Of a stretch of DNA of 64,000 bases, positions 26,501 through 35,084 are shown in pieces; positions within the stretch are counted from its first letter, which is position 1; the number at the start of each line of letters is the position of its first letter. Source of the stretch: Thermoplasmata archaeon (GTDB lineage: Archaea; Thermoplasmatota; Thermoplasmata; Lutacidiplasmatales; UBA184); NCBI GenBank assembly GCA_021796385.1, contig JAJYXQ010000059.1, forward strand, positions 1 through 64,000. Direction: 5' to 3'. The translations under genes were made by a program, and so were the position numbers. The notes below the pieces were generated by a model. That model was not told the origin of the DNA, did no database searches, and saw nothing but the letters and a program-made list of their open reading frames with translations.

Positions 26501-28679
26501 GCCCGGGATCGCCCAGCTGAACCTTTCGGTGACGTACAATGGTCGGACGGTGACTTCTACTGCCAGCATCCAGATCGTGGCCGCTTTGCAGATCTCGGCC
26601 TTCGGAGCACAACCCAGTACGGTCGACGCCTTACGCACAACGTACCTGAATGCCACGGTCGCCGGGGGCCTTCCGCCCTATACTTACGGCTATTCCGGAC
26701 TCCCCTCCGGTTGTGCTTCCGCGAACACGTCCTCGCTCGCCTGCACTCCCAGCACGCCGGGTACTTACGCGATCCTCCTTACGGTAGCGGATGCCCAATC
26801 GCATACGCAGGTCGCCCAGACCGTATTGGTCGTGGACCCGAGCCTCTCCGCGACGCTGACCGCCTTGCCCGCCACGGTCCCTCTCGGGGGCACCGTCTAC
26901 CTCAACGCCTCCGCCGCAGGAGGAGCCCCCCCGTATTCGTACACCTATGCGCCGCTGCCGGCCGGATGCACTTCCCTCAACACGGCATCGCTCGCCTGTA
27001 AACCTTCGGTGAATGGGACGTTCAACGTGAACGCCTATGTGAAGGATGCGACCGGAGCCACTTTCTCGACATCGGCCGTCTTCACCGTCGTGGGCCCGCT
27101 GGCCGTGAGCGCTTTCACAGCGGTTCCGGCCAATGTTGCCCTGGGGCAAACGAGTTCCCTCGTTTCCACCGTACAGGGTGGATTCGCCCCGTATTCCTAT
27201 GCGTACTCTGGCCTACCGTCGGGGTGCACTTCGGCCGACACCGCGAACCTTTCTTGCACCGCAAGCGTTCCGGGGCGGTTCACGGTGACCCTTTCGGTGA
27301 CGGACAATCTCGGTGAACAAGCGTCGGGGGTCACGGTGCTCACCGTCCAGTCGCCGCCGGGGTATCCCATCATCGCCTCCTTCACGGCCTCTCCGTCGAC
27401 GATCGCCCTCGGGGGCTCGACGACGTTCGATGTGAGCGCCACGGGTGGTTCAGGAACCCTGAGCTATGCTTACGCCAACATGCCCCCGGGATGTTCACCC
27501 GGGGATGTGTCCGTTTATACCTGCTCTCCCGCCCTCTCAGGGAACTACTCCCTGACGGTCACCGTCATGGATAGTGCCCAGCACGCCAGTGAAGCGACGA
27601 CCGAACTCATCGTCTCACCGTCCACCCAGGTCTTCTCCCTCGTCTCCGTCAACATCACCCCGGCCATCGGGACGATCGCGGTCAATGGCAAGGTCCAGCT
27701 CTCCGCCCAGCCCGTCTGTTCTCCCGCCCCGTGCCCGGCCTTCGGCATCGCTTACACCTGGTCGGTGAGCAACAACCTCGCGGTGGCCAGCCCGAACAAT
27801 GCCCAAACTACAACGCTCACTGCCGGAAGCACACCAGGCACGGTGTCCCTCAACCTGCAGGCCCAGACACGAACGGGGGGTGTGGGGACAGCCATTACCA
27901 TCTCGATACTACCCACAAGTTCGGGAGCGCCCCGGATCACCTCCTTCAGTGTAACTCCCAATCCTGTGGCCCTCGGAGGGACGGTACAGTTCTCGACCGT
28001 GACCCAAGGTGGGTCGTACCCGCTGTCGTACTCGTACACGGGGCTCGCCCCCGGCTGCGCTTCCCAGAACGCGGCCGTGTTCTCATGTTCGCCGGGTATC
28101 GGGGGGCAGTTCAACGTGTGGGTCGTGGTGACGGACAAGACGGGGAAGACCGCAACCGCCCAGACGAACCTCTCGGTCACTTCGCCCGCGGGATACCCCG
28201 TGATCGCGTCCTTCACCGTATCCCCTACCACGACGTCCGTGGGTGGGTCGGTCACGTTCTCGGTCACCGTCCATGGAGGCACGGGTTCCCTGAGCTACGT
28301 CTATGGGGGGCTGCCCGCCGGATGTCAGAGCACGGATGCGAACACATTGCAGTGTGCGCCCTCCACGGCCGGGAATTTCTCCGTGCAGGTGACCGTGACC
28401 GATGGAGCGGGCCGGTCCGTGGCGGCCACGACCCACCTCACCGTGCTCTCCGCCACAAGTTCCACCAACAGCGGTGGATCCAGTCTGGGGATACTCCTCG
28501 TCATCCTCGCCATCGTGGTGGTCGCCGTGGTGATCGCGATCGTGGTTGCACTGTGGGTGCGCCGCCGGGGTCCGACCACATCTTTGCAGCCTTACACCCC
28601 CACTCCAGCTCCCACGCCAGCTACAACCCCTCCCCCAGCACCGAGTCAGGACCTACCGCCCCCCTCAAACCCACAGTGA
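23580..28679 (+). CDS. Thermopsin-family acid peptidase fused to Ig-like stalk and membrane anchor
   Basis: 1699 residues. An N-terminal signal or anchor helix (about 22-42) is followed by a propeptide-like region, then a thermopsin (peptidase family A5) domain from about residue 115 (FYTYAPAPMGIGDFGLVN, FWTQDVPFY, LDNVWNFSS) to about 815. From 820 to 1620 there are nine Ig-like repeats of 80-95 residues. Seven carry the pattern YxGLPxGC...C, and two carry CSPAPCP instead. A transmembrane helix (LGILLVILAIVVVAVVIAIV) and a proline-rich cytoplasmic tail end the protein. Thermopsins are acid-stable extracellular proteases of thermoacidophilic archaea. Plain thermopsin is about 340 residues, so this is a stalked, membrane-bound form. 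Confidence 0.82.
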   Translation: MRSGRSTRDPHSLNKIFRNPVGAVAWVAVIFSVMMALSGFTSIYSGLPAGSPLASTARASGTSNHPESTSGASTALDTPHGIAPGFASRMAMERALMQQALSSGVPSRYVYPPNLAYGATQAGAVISPFYTYAPAPMGIGDFGLVNTTGTSVGTVLNTSSVEGTLALNNLSAFDLLDDSPQSVTFQLNTVDVNVTFQSNASGQFWTQDVPFYSARTHTLAILDNVWNFSSYRASLPATTLTGTSAADPHGSGGQFYYDYVPVGNFSLPFTLQLYTNTSVSSPAVSPYKHYSSTVTFGVDVVKGGRSVYSSTFDTVYFNSTDTAPPATPPRYQINGQRCSDYSTTGFCLLLDAELIVGGPGGGSNAVINAINATMSIFTYDTTLSRYVPAHSAFDYGADTGETAVGVTEWYAQNGTVDLGTGPSFLSPLWNASGTIPTRGSMRVAATLSPANAFLFFEPGLKNKAQFQPADAVWSPHGATPVTNYTLMPGNYTVTGLLSDHTPVLTNFTRTATSIFVNLSANPTSGIYTPIFAQGNAQVSAVSSSGSGSPSSPYILDHAPSSALVPEFNELNDYGYPVFPSILLRDITAYTLVTGEATFSMTYAAPWSNLETALGGPATNQMPVEAYNDTHISIWGGSNLTGWLSANLLTGPDGNVIFWNTTASLIGNSTFLNNGSFTASVFVYNPANRAGGDYIWGNRLSMAPNAAVVTPPPSRLVMDGSGDTIYNNQVLTNSTADTPTYDIYTGAAASYKDLWNVSNQSASNYRLVNGLNLTGNILGLAWQGGNYWDNYYCTQRVLPYNNTGAITSGGDYLPLGCATPPGLTLTSYSIVPNPAIVGKPDNVSVVASGGVPPLTDTLTGFPGSCTGVPPLSFNCTATATGFFTVNVTVRDSANQSVNGSLTLQVNPAVTLLSTAISPPSATVGVGLPTNFNATPSCSPAPCPSSGLLIVWALNNTLGGLNTSNGPSVRFTAGATPGIAQLNLSVTYNGRTVTSTASIQIVAALQISAFGAQPSTVDALRTTYLNATVAGGLPPYTYGYSGLPSGCASANTSSLACTPSTPGTYAILLTVADAQSHTQVAQTVLVVDPSLSATLTALPATVPLGGTVYLNASAAGGAPPYSYTYAPLPAGCTSLNTASLACKPSVNGTFNVNAYVKDATGATFSTSAVFTVVGPLAVSAFTAVPANVALGQTSSLVSTVQGGFAPYSYAYSGLPSGCTSADTANLSCTASVPGRFTVTLSVTDNLGEQASGVTVLTVQSPPGYPIIASFTASPSTIALGGSTTFDVSATGGSGTLSYAYANMPPGCSPGDVSVYTCSPALSGNYSLTVTVMDSAQHASEATTELIVSPSTQVFSLVSVNITPAIGTIAVNGKVQLSAQPVCSPAPCPAFGIAYTWSVSNNLAVASPNNAQTTTLTAGSTPGTVSLNLQAQTRTGGVGTAITISILPTSSGAPRITSFSVTPNPVALGGTVQFSTVTQGGSYPLSYSYTGLAPGCASQNAAVFSCSPGIGGQFNVWVVVTDKTGKTATAQTNLSVTSPAGYPVIASFTVSPTTTSVGGSVTFSVTVHGGTGSLSYVYGGLPAGCQSTDANTLQCAPSTAGNFSVQVTVTDGAGRSVAATTHLTVLSATSSTNSGGSSLGILLVILAIVVVAVVIAIVVALWVRRRGPTTSLQPYTPTPAPTPATTPPPAPSQDLPPPSNPQ

Positions 28680-28685
28680 AGGGAG

Positions 28686-28705
28686 GGGAAAGGAGCCCCT
28701 TTCCC
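28686..28705 (+). terminator. Hairpin after the thermopsin gene
   Basis: GGGAAAGG, a four-base loop and CCTTTCCC form an 8-bp stem starting 7 bp after the stop codon. There is no T tract; it may help 3'-end formation. Confidence 0.45.
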
Positions 28706-28767
28706 TAACCGAACGGGTACGGGCAACCCGGGAGGGGAAAAGGTTCGGGGCCCGGACCAAATCGCTC

Positions 28768-28792
28768 CTCGCCTTAGTATAGTTGAGGCGAG
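28768..28792. repeat. Inverted repeat around a TATA-like core
   Basis: CTCGCCT and AGGCGAG flank an 11-base loop containing TAGTATAG. A TATAGTAT-type core also occurs near 30310-30321, before the HTH_10 regulator gene. It could be an operator, a promoter for the downstream small frame, or a hairpin in an RNA. Confidence 0.4.
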
Positions 28793-28980
28793 CGAACATG
28801 ATGCAAATGATCGGACGGCGGATCCACCCAGAAAAGAAGCCCGGTTACAACGAACAACCCCGGAGCGCTTTCGTCTTTGATGTGTCCTCGTTCGGACATC
28901 TTTTCCCTGTCCTCCGCCCAATACGCTCACTGCAGGTCCCCGCCACACTGCGCGGGTTCTGACGGCGTGGGGGGAAAGGC

Positions 28981-29181
28981 ATGTTTGGCGATCCCTATTT
29001 TTGGGAGGAACTTGTTAGTGGTATCGGCGAGGTGTTGCTCACCTTTGCGGTCCTCCGGTTCCTTCGGAACGACTCGACCCGTCGACTTCTTACCCACTCC
29101 CCTCCGGCGGTGGACCGGTGGCGAGGAGCGTCAAGGTTCCCACGTGGAACGACCGGGAAGCCCTCCTTTCCGACTTGGTAG
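28981..29181 (+). CDS. Doubtful small protein
   Basis: A 66-residue frame starting MFGDPYFWEELVSGIGEVLL, with one possible amphipathic or membrane helix (ELVSGIGEVLLTFAVLRFL) and a basic Pro-rich end. No ribosome-binding site or family is recognised. It is listed because it is the only plausible coding stretch in a 765-bp gap. Confidence 0.2.
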   Translation: MFGDPYFWEELVSGIGEVLLTFAVLRFLRNDSTRRLLTHSPPAVDRWRGASRFPRGTTGKPSFPTW

Positions 29182-29470
29182 CGTCATCAGGCCTTTGGCG
29201 CCAGATGTGCCAAAGCTCCCCCTGTCGATCCGTGATAGCAATGTGCTGGTTGCGTCCTGAGCGTGAGGATACTCTTAGGTGAAAACGCTACATGTCGGCA
29301 ACTATCGTCCGAAGTCCCACCCGTTGAAAACGACGGAGTCGATCCTTGCGGCCTTCGGGGCGACCCCGTCGACCACGACGGGAATCTCCCCTATCCTTGA
29401 TGAGGGGGGGGATCCCCTGCTAGATCTCCGACCCCCGGGGTCTTTCTGCGCTCGGTACCCGAAGACCAGT

Positions 29471-30304
29471 TCAGATCTCGAGGGGGTTCAAGCCCTCGGT
29501 CAGCACTTTGCGTTCCACCTTGGCGAGCGTCTCGGAGACCGCGGATTTCGATAGCCCCATGATCGTCGCTATGTCCGTGAGGGTGGTCCGTCGGGGAGTG
29601 TCCCAGTAGCCTGAGGATCGGGCCATCCGGTAGAGGTCCAGTTGCCGGGGGGTCAACCCGGCGTGAGGACCCCGCTTCACGGAACCCTCGGTGATGTGGC
29701 TCAGCAGCACGTCAACCTTGCGCTCCCGCAGCAAGCCGAAGATGCGCTGGATCTTCACCCGGGACGCCCGGACGGTGACCGACATCCTCCCTTCCAACAC
29801 CGGGATGGGGAGAACTGGGGCCACCCCCAAACTCTGCAACGTGTCAATGAGGACTCCCGCCCGAGTGGTTAGACGGATGAGAAGGCGCTGTGCGGTTTGG
29901 TCGAGAACCTCGACCACGTTCGGCCGGGATTGTTCCACGATCGTCGCACCCGTTCGGGGATCCGAGAGGTCTCCCCGAATCTCAAGGTCCATCACAGCGA
30001 GGCTGTTCCCCAGGGGAAAGAGGGAAATGATCCGGACGTCGAGAGCCGGAAAGACGGAGGAGATGCCCGGGAGTCCAAAACCCTCCGGGTCGAACGTCAG
30101 GTTGAACCGGGCCGTCATCACTTTCTCGGCCATCGCATCCAGGGGAGTACCGACCACCCGCGGAAAGGTGACCGTGTTGCTGGGGTTAGGGTCCGGGGTG
30201 CTTCCCCCGGATGGACCGAGGGCTACATGGTCCGTCGGGGGTCGTTGGCGGGAAGGGGTTGAAGGGCTCTGACGTGGCTTCAAGGTCGGATTCGAAAGCT
30301 CCAT
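29471..30304 (-). CDS. HTH_10 (Bat-type) transcriptional regulator
   Basis: 277 residues. Residues about 1-50 are low-complexity and may not be translated. Residues 60-200 form an alpha/beta sensor-like region, and the C-terminus (215-277) is the HTH_10 domain: LTPRQLDLYRMARSSGYWDTPRRTTLTDIATIMGLSKSAVSETL. This is the DNA-binding domain of bacterio-opsin-activator-like regulators, common in Halobacteria and Thermoplasmata. A CATACTATAG element lies only about 12 bp before the ATG at 30304, so the true start may be downstream, for example the TTG at 30283. Its targets are unknown; neighbouring surface genes are candidates. Confidence 0.82.
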   Translation of the reverse strand: MELSNPTLKPRQSPSTPSRQRPPTDHVALGPSGGSTPDPNPSNTVTFPRVVGTPLDAMAEKVMTARFNLTFDPEGFGLPGISSVFPALDVRIISLFPLGNSLAVMDLEIRGDLSDPRTGATIVEQSRPNVVEVLDQTAQRLLIRLTTRAGVLIDTLQSLGVAPVLPIPVLEGRMSVTVRASRVKIQRIFGLLRERKVDVLLSHITEGSVKRGPHAGLTPRQLDLYRMARSSGYWDTPRRTTLTDIATIMGLSKSAVSETLAKVERKVLTEGLNPLEI

Positions 30305-30522
30305 ACCCTATAGTATGCGAGGGTGGGATTTGCGTGGATTCCCGTACGGGAACGGGCTCGGTGTACCCCGAACAGGTTCGGGATTTCCTTGGACGGGATT
30401 CGGATATCGGGAACGCGAAGAATGTCCACCTACCGTAGTACATTAGAAACGTCCTTGGGATCAAACCAAGTCCAGGTCCCTGCTGACCCGGACGCTACCC
30501 ACCCAATCCAAGCGCAGTCTGT

Positions 30523-33500
30523 TCAGAAGGCTCCTGCAAACACGTCTCTGAGGGGATCGTCCAGCATGGGGGGTGCCGGTGGGATTGCGGCGGGATGCTG
30601 GGGAGGGAACGCGGGAGTTCTCCCCTCCAAGCTTGGATTCTTTCCGTTCGGGCGGACGCCAGTCGCTTGGCGCTTCCGGCGAACCCGTGTACCGTAGAGC
30701 ACGATGGCGACAGCTACCGCCGCCAAGAGGGCAAAGATCATCCAATCCTCGACGGGAAGACCCGAAGTGGACTGGGACCCCAACACGGTCACGGGATGCT
30801 GGAACCCGCTCAACGCGCTCGACCATGAGCTCACTTTTCCCGCCGCATCCGTGACATTGACTATGGGATAGTAAGTTCCGGGTCCGGTGTAAGTGTGGGA
30901 GACCTGATGGGCTCCTGAGGATGCCAAGCTGGTACCGTCCCCGAAGTTCCAATGAAGTAGGTACGGGGCCGTGCCCCCATGGACCGACGGGAAGAAACCC
31001 ACGGTTAGAGGTCCCGGACCGTTCATGCGCAACATGGTCACGGAAATCGCCAGAGGCTCGGGCCCAGTGCCTTGGGCCGCGGGATTCGTCACTGTGATGT
31101 ACACACCGCTCGTCGCCGCATCCCCTGCAGAGTCGGAGACCACTATCTGGGCGACATAGACCCCGGGAAGTCCGTAGGTGTGGGTGACACGCGATCCCGT
31201 TCCTATCGAGCTTCCATCGCCAAAGTTCCACCGGTAGGTGTAGGGCCCCATACCGCTAGAAGCAGAAGCTCCGAGCTCCACGGTCAGGGGTCCGGAGCCT
31301 GTCGTCGGGGAGGCTGAAAGGGATAGATCGAGCGATGTGGTCAGGTTGCTTGTCGGGCGTTCGTATGCGACGATAGTGACGACGGATTGCGCTACCGTGC
31401 CGGTGCTGTCAACTACCGTGACCACGGCGGAGAAGGTACCGGCCGTGGAGTAGATATGGGTCACGTTCGCTCCCGCGGCGGACGCACCATCTCCGAAGTC
31501 CCAGAGGTAGGTGTAGGGGGCGACCCCTCCTGAAGCTGTAGCATCCAAGGCCACACCCAACGGAGCCTCCCCCGTCGAAACGTTGGTCGATGCGGAGACT
31601 GACAACGAGCCAGCGGATGGCGCTAGCAGAATGACGGGCACTGTCGTCGTGGCGGAGGCGCCCAGCCGGTCCTGCACAAGGAGTGTGAGGTTCTCTGTGC
31701 AGCGGCTCGTCCGGCACTGGGTGGGTAGGGCACCGTAGGTGTGACTGACGATCTGGCCCGATCCATTGGCGCCATCCCCGAAGCTCCAGTTGAAGGTATA
31801 GGGAGCCGTTCCACCCGTGGCGTTTCCGGTGACGGTTACCGACAGCGGGGGGTAACCCACGCTTGCGGAATCGAAGCTCACTTGGGCTACCAGTTGGTTC
31901 GGAGTAGGGGAGACAACGATCACATTCCCGCTAGCCGTCGCCCGGTCCCCTTTCGAGTCTGAGACCGCAACGGAGAGAGTGTAGTTCCCGGGGTTGTTGT
32001 ACATGTGGGCTATGTTCGCTATGGACGAAAACCCCACGGTACCGTCCCCGAAGTTCCACTGGTATAGATATGCGGGATAGCCTCCCGAAGTGGGGGCGGT
32101 CACTTGGACCGTAAGCGGGGCATCCCCTTGGGCGGCGGAGTCGAAATCGATGGTCACCCGGAGGGGGTTCACTGCTCCGACCACTACCAATGCGGTGACG
32201 GCCGTGACCGTGTTATTGTGGGCATCGGTCACGGTCACGGCCGGTGAGTAGTTGCCGGGTGAGGTTGGGACGCAGCTGATCTGGTTCGCATTCGTGCCAG
32301 AACATTGGGGAGGCAAGGAGCTGTAGCTGTAACTGAATGGTGGAGTTCCCCCCGTGACGTTCACAACCCCCAGGGTCGTGTTCCCGACCGTGATGGTCGA
32401 CGGGCGGAACGTCCAACTGCTGATCCCGAGCTTGGGATTCACAGCGATCGGTGTCTGTGCGCTCGCCGAGTGCCGTGACACGTCGACTATGGAGACCGTG
32501 ACTGAGAAGTTCCCGACTGCCGTGGGAGTGCACACGACCGTCGTGGTGTTCGATGATGTGCACCCTGGGGGAAGCCCGGAGTAGGAAACGATGTACGGAG
32601 GACTCCCGCCCGAAACAGAGACCGAAAGCGTAGTGGACCCACCCAGGTCGAGCGTCGCCGGGGTAGCGGTGAACGAGGTGATGATCGGAGGGGTCTGTCC
32701 CGGCGAAAGGACCGAGATGAAATCTGACTGGGCCTCTCCCACATAGATGTAGCCGTTCAGAGAGTCCCCGACCATCCAGTTCGGCTGCGTGCCGACCCCG
32801 GTCGTGATGTTTCCGATCACCTTGTAGTTCGTAGAGTTCACGACCGAGACCTGGGAACTTTGAAAGTCCGATACGTAGAGGTCGCCCGTGAGGTTCGATG
32901 CGCTTACCCCGCGCGGTCCGAGCCCCACAGTGAAGCTGGCCACGACTTTGTCCGTCGCAGCATCGATCACCGAGACATTGTTCGAGTTTGTGTTTGCCAC
33001 GTACACGTCGCCATCGGCCCGGTCAAAGTAATCACCGGTTGGGGAGGAGCCGACGGGAATGGTCGCTTCGACGGCATTCGAGGTTTCATTGACCACAGTG
33101 ACAAAACCTCCGGTCCCGTTCCCCGCGTCGGTCACGAACAAGCGTCCGCCCTGCACCGAGGGGTCTTGGGTCATGAACCAAGGGTGAACCCAGGTCGGGA
33201 TCGATCCGACCGCCCGTCCGTTCGTCCCATTTACCACCGTAAGATTGGCCGAATAGGCGTTCGCCACAAACAGGTTGCCTGTGATGGGGTCGAAGAACAC
33301 GCCCCCGGGAGAACTTCCGACATGGGTGGCAGAGACCAGGGTGCCCGTGGTCACGTTGACCCCCACGAGAGAGTTGTTGGCCGCGATCGAGACGTAAAGG
33401 CGCCCGTTCAGGGGGTCGAAGGCGACACCCTTGGGAGGCAGGGCAAACCCGAGAGTTCCTATCACCCGGTTCGATGCGCCACTAATGACGGTAATGTTAT

Positions 33501-33855
33501 CCGAGCCATCCGAAGCGACGTAGAGGTTCCCATCTTGAGTATCGACCGCAAGCATTGTCGGATCGAGTCCCACGGTGATGTTCTCCAGAATGCAGTTCGA
33601 ACAGGCGGGGGTCGACAGGTTCCAGGGACCGGATAACCGATCCGTCCTACCTTTGATCACGTCTAACCCGCCTATGGACAAGCGCGTTCCCCCGGAAGCA
33701 ATGAGGCTCGATCCCCAGGGAGATATCAATAGGATCGCAAGGAGGATCGCCGCGATCCCCAATGTCAATTTCGGGGGCGGTAAGAATCCGCTAGGACGTT
33801 CCTGGACCTTCCCCTCGAAGCCGTTCGTTCGGGTAGGTTTCCATCCGGTGGGCAT
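30523..33855 (-). CDS. YVTN beta-propeller / Ig-like / PKD surface protein with membrane anchor
   Basis: 1110 residues from the ATG at 33855, chosen because a TATA box at 33877-33888 is 27 bp upstream. A signal/anchor helix (LTLGIAAILLAILLIS) precedes a seven-bladed YVTN-type propeller with repeats like GNLYVASDGSDNITVISGAS. Two Ig-like modules with GLPPGC...C or LPPQC...C follow, then about five PKD domains (YLWDFGDGAS, YRWNFGDGSS), one transmembrane helix (WMIFALLAAVAVAIVLYGT) and a cytoplasmic tail rich in Pro. YVTN/PKD architectures are known in archaeal S-layer and adhesin proteins. It diverges from the regulator gene at 33938. Confidence 0.8.
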   Translation of the reverse strand: MPTGWKPTRTNGFEGKVQERPSGFLPPPKLTLGIAAILLAILLISPWGSSLIASGGTRLSIGGLDVIKGRTDRLSGPWNLSTPACSNCILENITVGLDPTMLAVDTQDGNLYVASDGSDNITVISGASNRVIGTLGFALPPKGVAFDPLNGRLYVSIAANNSLVGVNVTTGTLVSATHVGSSPGGVFFDPITGNLFVANAYSANLTVVNGTNGRAVGSIPTWVHPWFMTQDPSVQGGRLFVTDAGNGTGGFVTVVNETSNAVEATIPVGSSPTGDYFDRADGDVYVANTNSNNVSVIDAATDKVVASFTVGLGPRGVSASNLTGDLYVSDFQSSQVSVVNSTNYKVIGNITTGVGTQPNWMVGDSLNGYIYVGEAQSDFISVLSPGQTPPIITSFTATPATLDLGGSTTLSVSVSGGSPPYIVSYSGLPPGCTSSNTTTVVCTPTAVGNFSVTVSIVDVSRHSASAQTPIAVNPKLGISSWTFRPSTITVGNTTLGVVNVTGGTPPFSYSYSSLPPQCSGTNANQISCVPTSPGNYSPAVTVTDAHNNTVTAVTALVVVGAVNPLRVTIDFDSAAQGDAPLTVQVTAPTSGGYPAYLYQWNFGDGTVGFSSIANIAHMYNNPGNYTLSVAVSDSKGDRATASGNVIVVSPTPNQLVAQVSFDSASVGYPPLSVTVTGNATGGTAPYTFNWSFGDGANGSGQIVSHTYGALPTQCRTSRCTENLTLLVQDRLGASATTTVPVILLAPSAGSLSVSASTNVSTGEAPLGVALDATASGGVAPYTYLWDFGDGASAAGANVTHIYSTAGTFSAVVTVVDSTGTVAQSVVTIVAYERPTSNLTTSLDLSLSASPTTGSGPLTVELGASASSGMGPYTYRWNFGDGSSIGTGSRVTHTYGLPGVYVAQIVVSDSAGDAATSGVYITVTNPAAQGTGPEPLAISVTMLRMNGPGPLTVGFFPSVHGGTAPYLLHWNFGDGTSLASSGAHQVSHTYTGPGTYYPIVNVTDAAGKVSSWSSALSGFQHPVTVLGSQSTSGLPVEDWMIFALLAAVAVAIVLYGTRVRRKRQATGVRPNGKNPSLEGRTPAFPPQHPAAIPPAPPMLDDPLRDVFAGAF

Positions 33856-33876
33856 CACAAAAGAATCTGGGCGAAG

Positions 33877-33888
33877 CATATTTAAGCC
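33877..33888 (-). promoter_or_regulatory. TATA box of the YVTN/PKD surface gene
   Basis: On the minus strand GGCTTAAATATG lies about 27 bp before the ATG at 33855. This favours that start over the longer frame to 33924. Confidence 0.6.
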
Positions 33889-33913
33889 GAAGTGTGTTCC
33901 GAAGGTGGCTTCA

Positions 33914-33922
33914 CCGTATACC
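33914..33922 (+). promoter_or_regulatory. TATA box of the winged-helix regulator gene
   Basis: CCGTATACC is centred about 20-24 bp before the ATG at 33938. The TATA boxes of the two divergent genes are only about 35 bp apart. Confidence 0.45.
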
Positions 33923-33937
33923 ATGCCATAGTGTCAC

Positions 33938-34990
33938 ATGGTCAACAGTTCTGCGACCCGGTCGCGCCCCTTAACCGAGAACGAGGCGATCGTGGTGAAG
34001 AGTATCCTCGGGGCCTCGATCGAGGAAACCGAGGCGGACCGGATCCGTCGATGCGGATTGCCCCGATCCACCTACCTGGAGGCAAAGCAACGCGTCTACG
34101 CCGAAGGGCTGATCCAGGACCGCTATGTTCCGAGTTCCCGCGCGTTGGGGCTCTCCCGGATATCCTTCGTACTCAGCCGCCCCTTCGCCGATAAGCGGGG
34201 ACCCGTCACACAAGCCCTCCTTTCGACCCCAGGCACGGTGCTCGTTTGGACGGGGGTGCATGTCCAAATGGGAGTCGTCATCCATCGGACCGAGGCGGAT
34301 CTCTCCCGGTTCGAAGAGAGGGTGGAGCGCCTCCTGGACGGCGGTGCCCTGATCGGCCATGTGCGTTCCCGACCAATCCCGGAGGATATCCCCGTATACT
34401 TCGATTTCGAGGGGATATGGAGCTCGTTCGTGGGAACCTTGGGAGTGCGGAAGTACCCAAGGGCGTTCCCATCGGTGTTGCACGGGGAGGATACGGGAAT
34501 GCCGGCCTCACCCCCTTCCGAGGTCGTGTCGGACCTGCTCAGAAAGCACATCGGTGAAGAGGAGTCCCCCTCCCCTCATCTGGTGGGGCCAGCCTCGCTA
34601 TCGCGTTCCCGTAAGAAGGCCTTGGAAGACGGGAAAGTGGAGTGGCGCACGTTCCTTTCCGTCGGTCTGCCGATATCCTTCGGCCCCAATCGCCTGGCGG
34701 ACATCGTCTTGGTCGTGGGCCGGCGCGAGAAGGGCCGCACCCTCACCCAGCTGCTGGAAGAACTGGTGACCGACTGCACCGCATTCCCATTCCTCGTCGC
34801 AGGAGATGAGGACCAAGTACTCATCGGATTCATGGGGGCCGGTCTCGGAGCGAACGGGACAACATCCCGGAAGGTTGGGACCAACGTTTCCTCCTCCATC
34901 GTGAACTCCGTATCTCACCTGGAGATACTGCGGGAGGGCCTGGGACTTGTGACCACCCAGCGCGATCATCAGTACGAGTATTTGCTGTAG
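33938..34990 (+). CDS. Winged-helix transcriptional regulator, putative
   Basis: 350 residues. Residues 10-70 form a helix-turn-helix (LTENEAIVVKSILGASIEETEADRIRRCGLPRSTYLEAKQRVYAEGLI) that resembles Lrp/MarR-type DNA-binding domains. The remainder is alpha/beta (SRISFVLSRPF, TVLVWTGVHVQMGVVIH; later LADIVLVVGRREKG, FLVAGDEDQVLIGFMG), perhaps two ligand-binding or dimerisation modules. I do not recognise a named family. It is divergent from the YVTN/PKD surface gene, with about 80 bp between starts, which makes that gene a natural target. Confidence 0.6.
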   Translation: MVNSSATRSRPLTENEAIVVKSILGASIEETEADRIRRCGLPRSTYLEAKQRVYAEGLIQDRYVPSSRALGLSRISFVLSRPFADKRGPVTQALLSTPGTVLVWTGVHVQMGVVIHRTEADLSRFEERVERLLDGGALIGHVRSRPIPEDIPVYFDFEGIWSSFVGTLGVRKYPRAFPSVLHGEDTGMPASPPSEVVSDLLRKHIGEEESPSPHLVGPASLSRSRKKALEDGKVEWRTFLSVGLPISFGPNRLADIVLVVGRREKGRTLTQLLEELVTDCTAFPFLVAGDEDQVLIGFMGAGLGANGTTSRKVGTNVSSSIVNSVSHLEILREGLGLVTTQRDHQYEYLL

Positions 34991-35053
34991 TCGTAAACCT
35001 CACACCTCGGTTCCCTGAGGCCGACATCGAGAACCCTCGGCACCGCAGAAGAA

Positions 35054-35062
35054 GATATACCA
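35054..35062 (+). promoter_or_regulatory. TATA box of the tandem GNAT gene
   Basis: GATATACCA is centred about 27 bp before the ATG at 35085. Confidence 0.55.
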
Positions 35063-35084
35063 CCCCTATCCCTCGCCAAACCTC

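Larger units (their letters stand above)
28706..29470. other. Long intergenic region with an inverted repeat
   Basis: About 765 bp with no gene I can support beyond one doubtful small frame at 28981-29181. It contains the inverted repeat at 28768-28792. I saw no tRNA, SRP RNA or rRNA pattern here. Confidence 0.45.
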
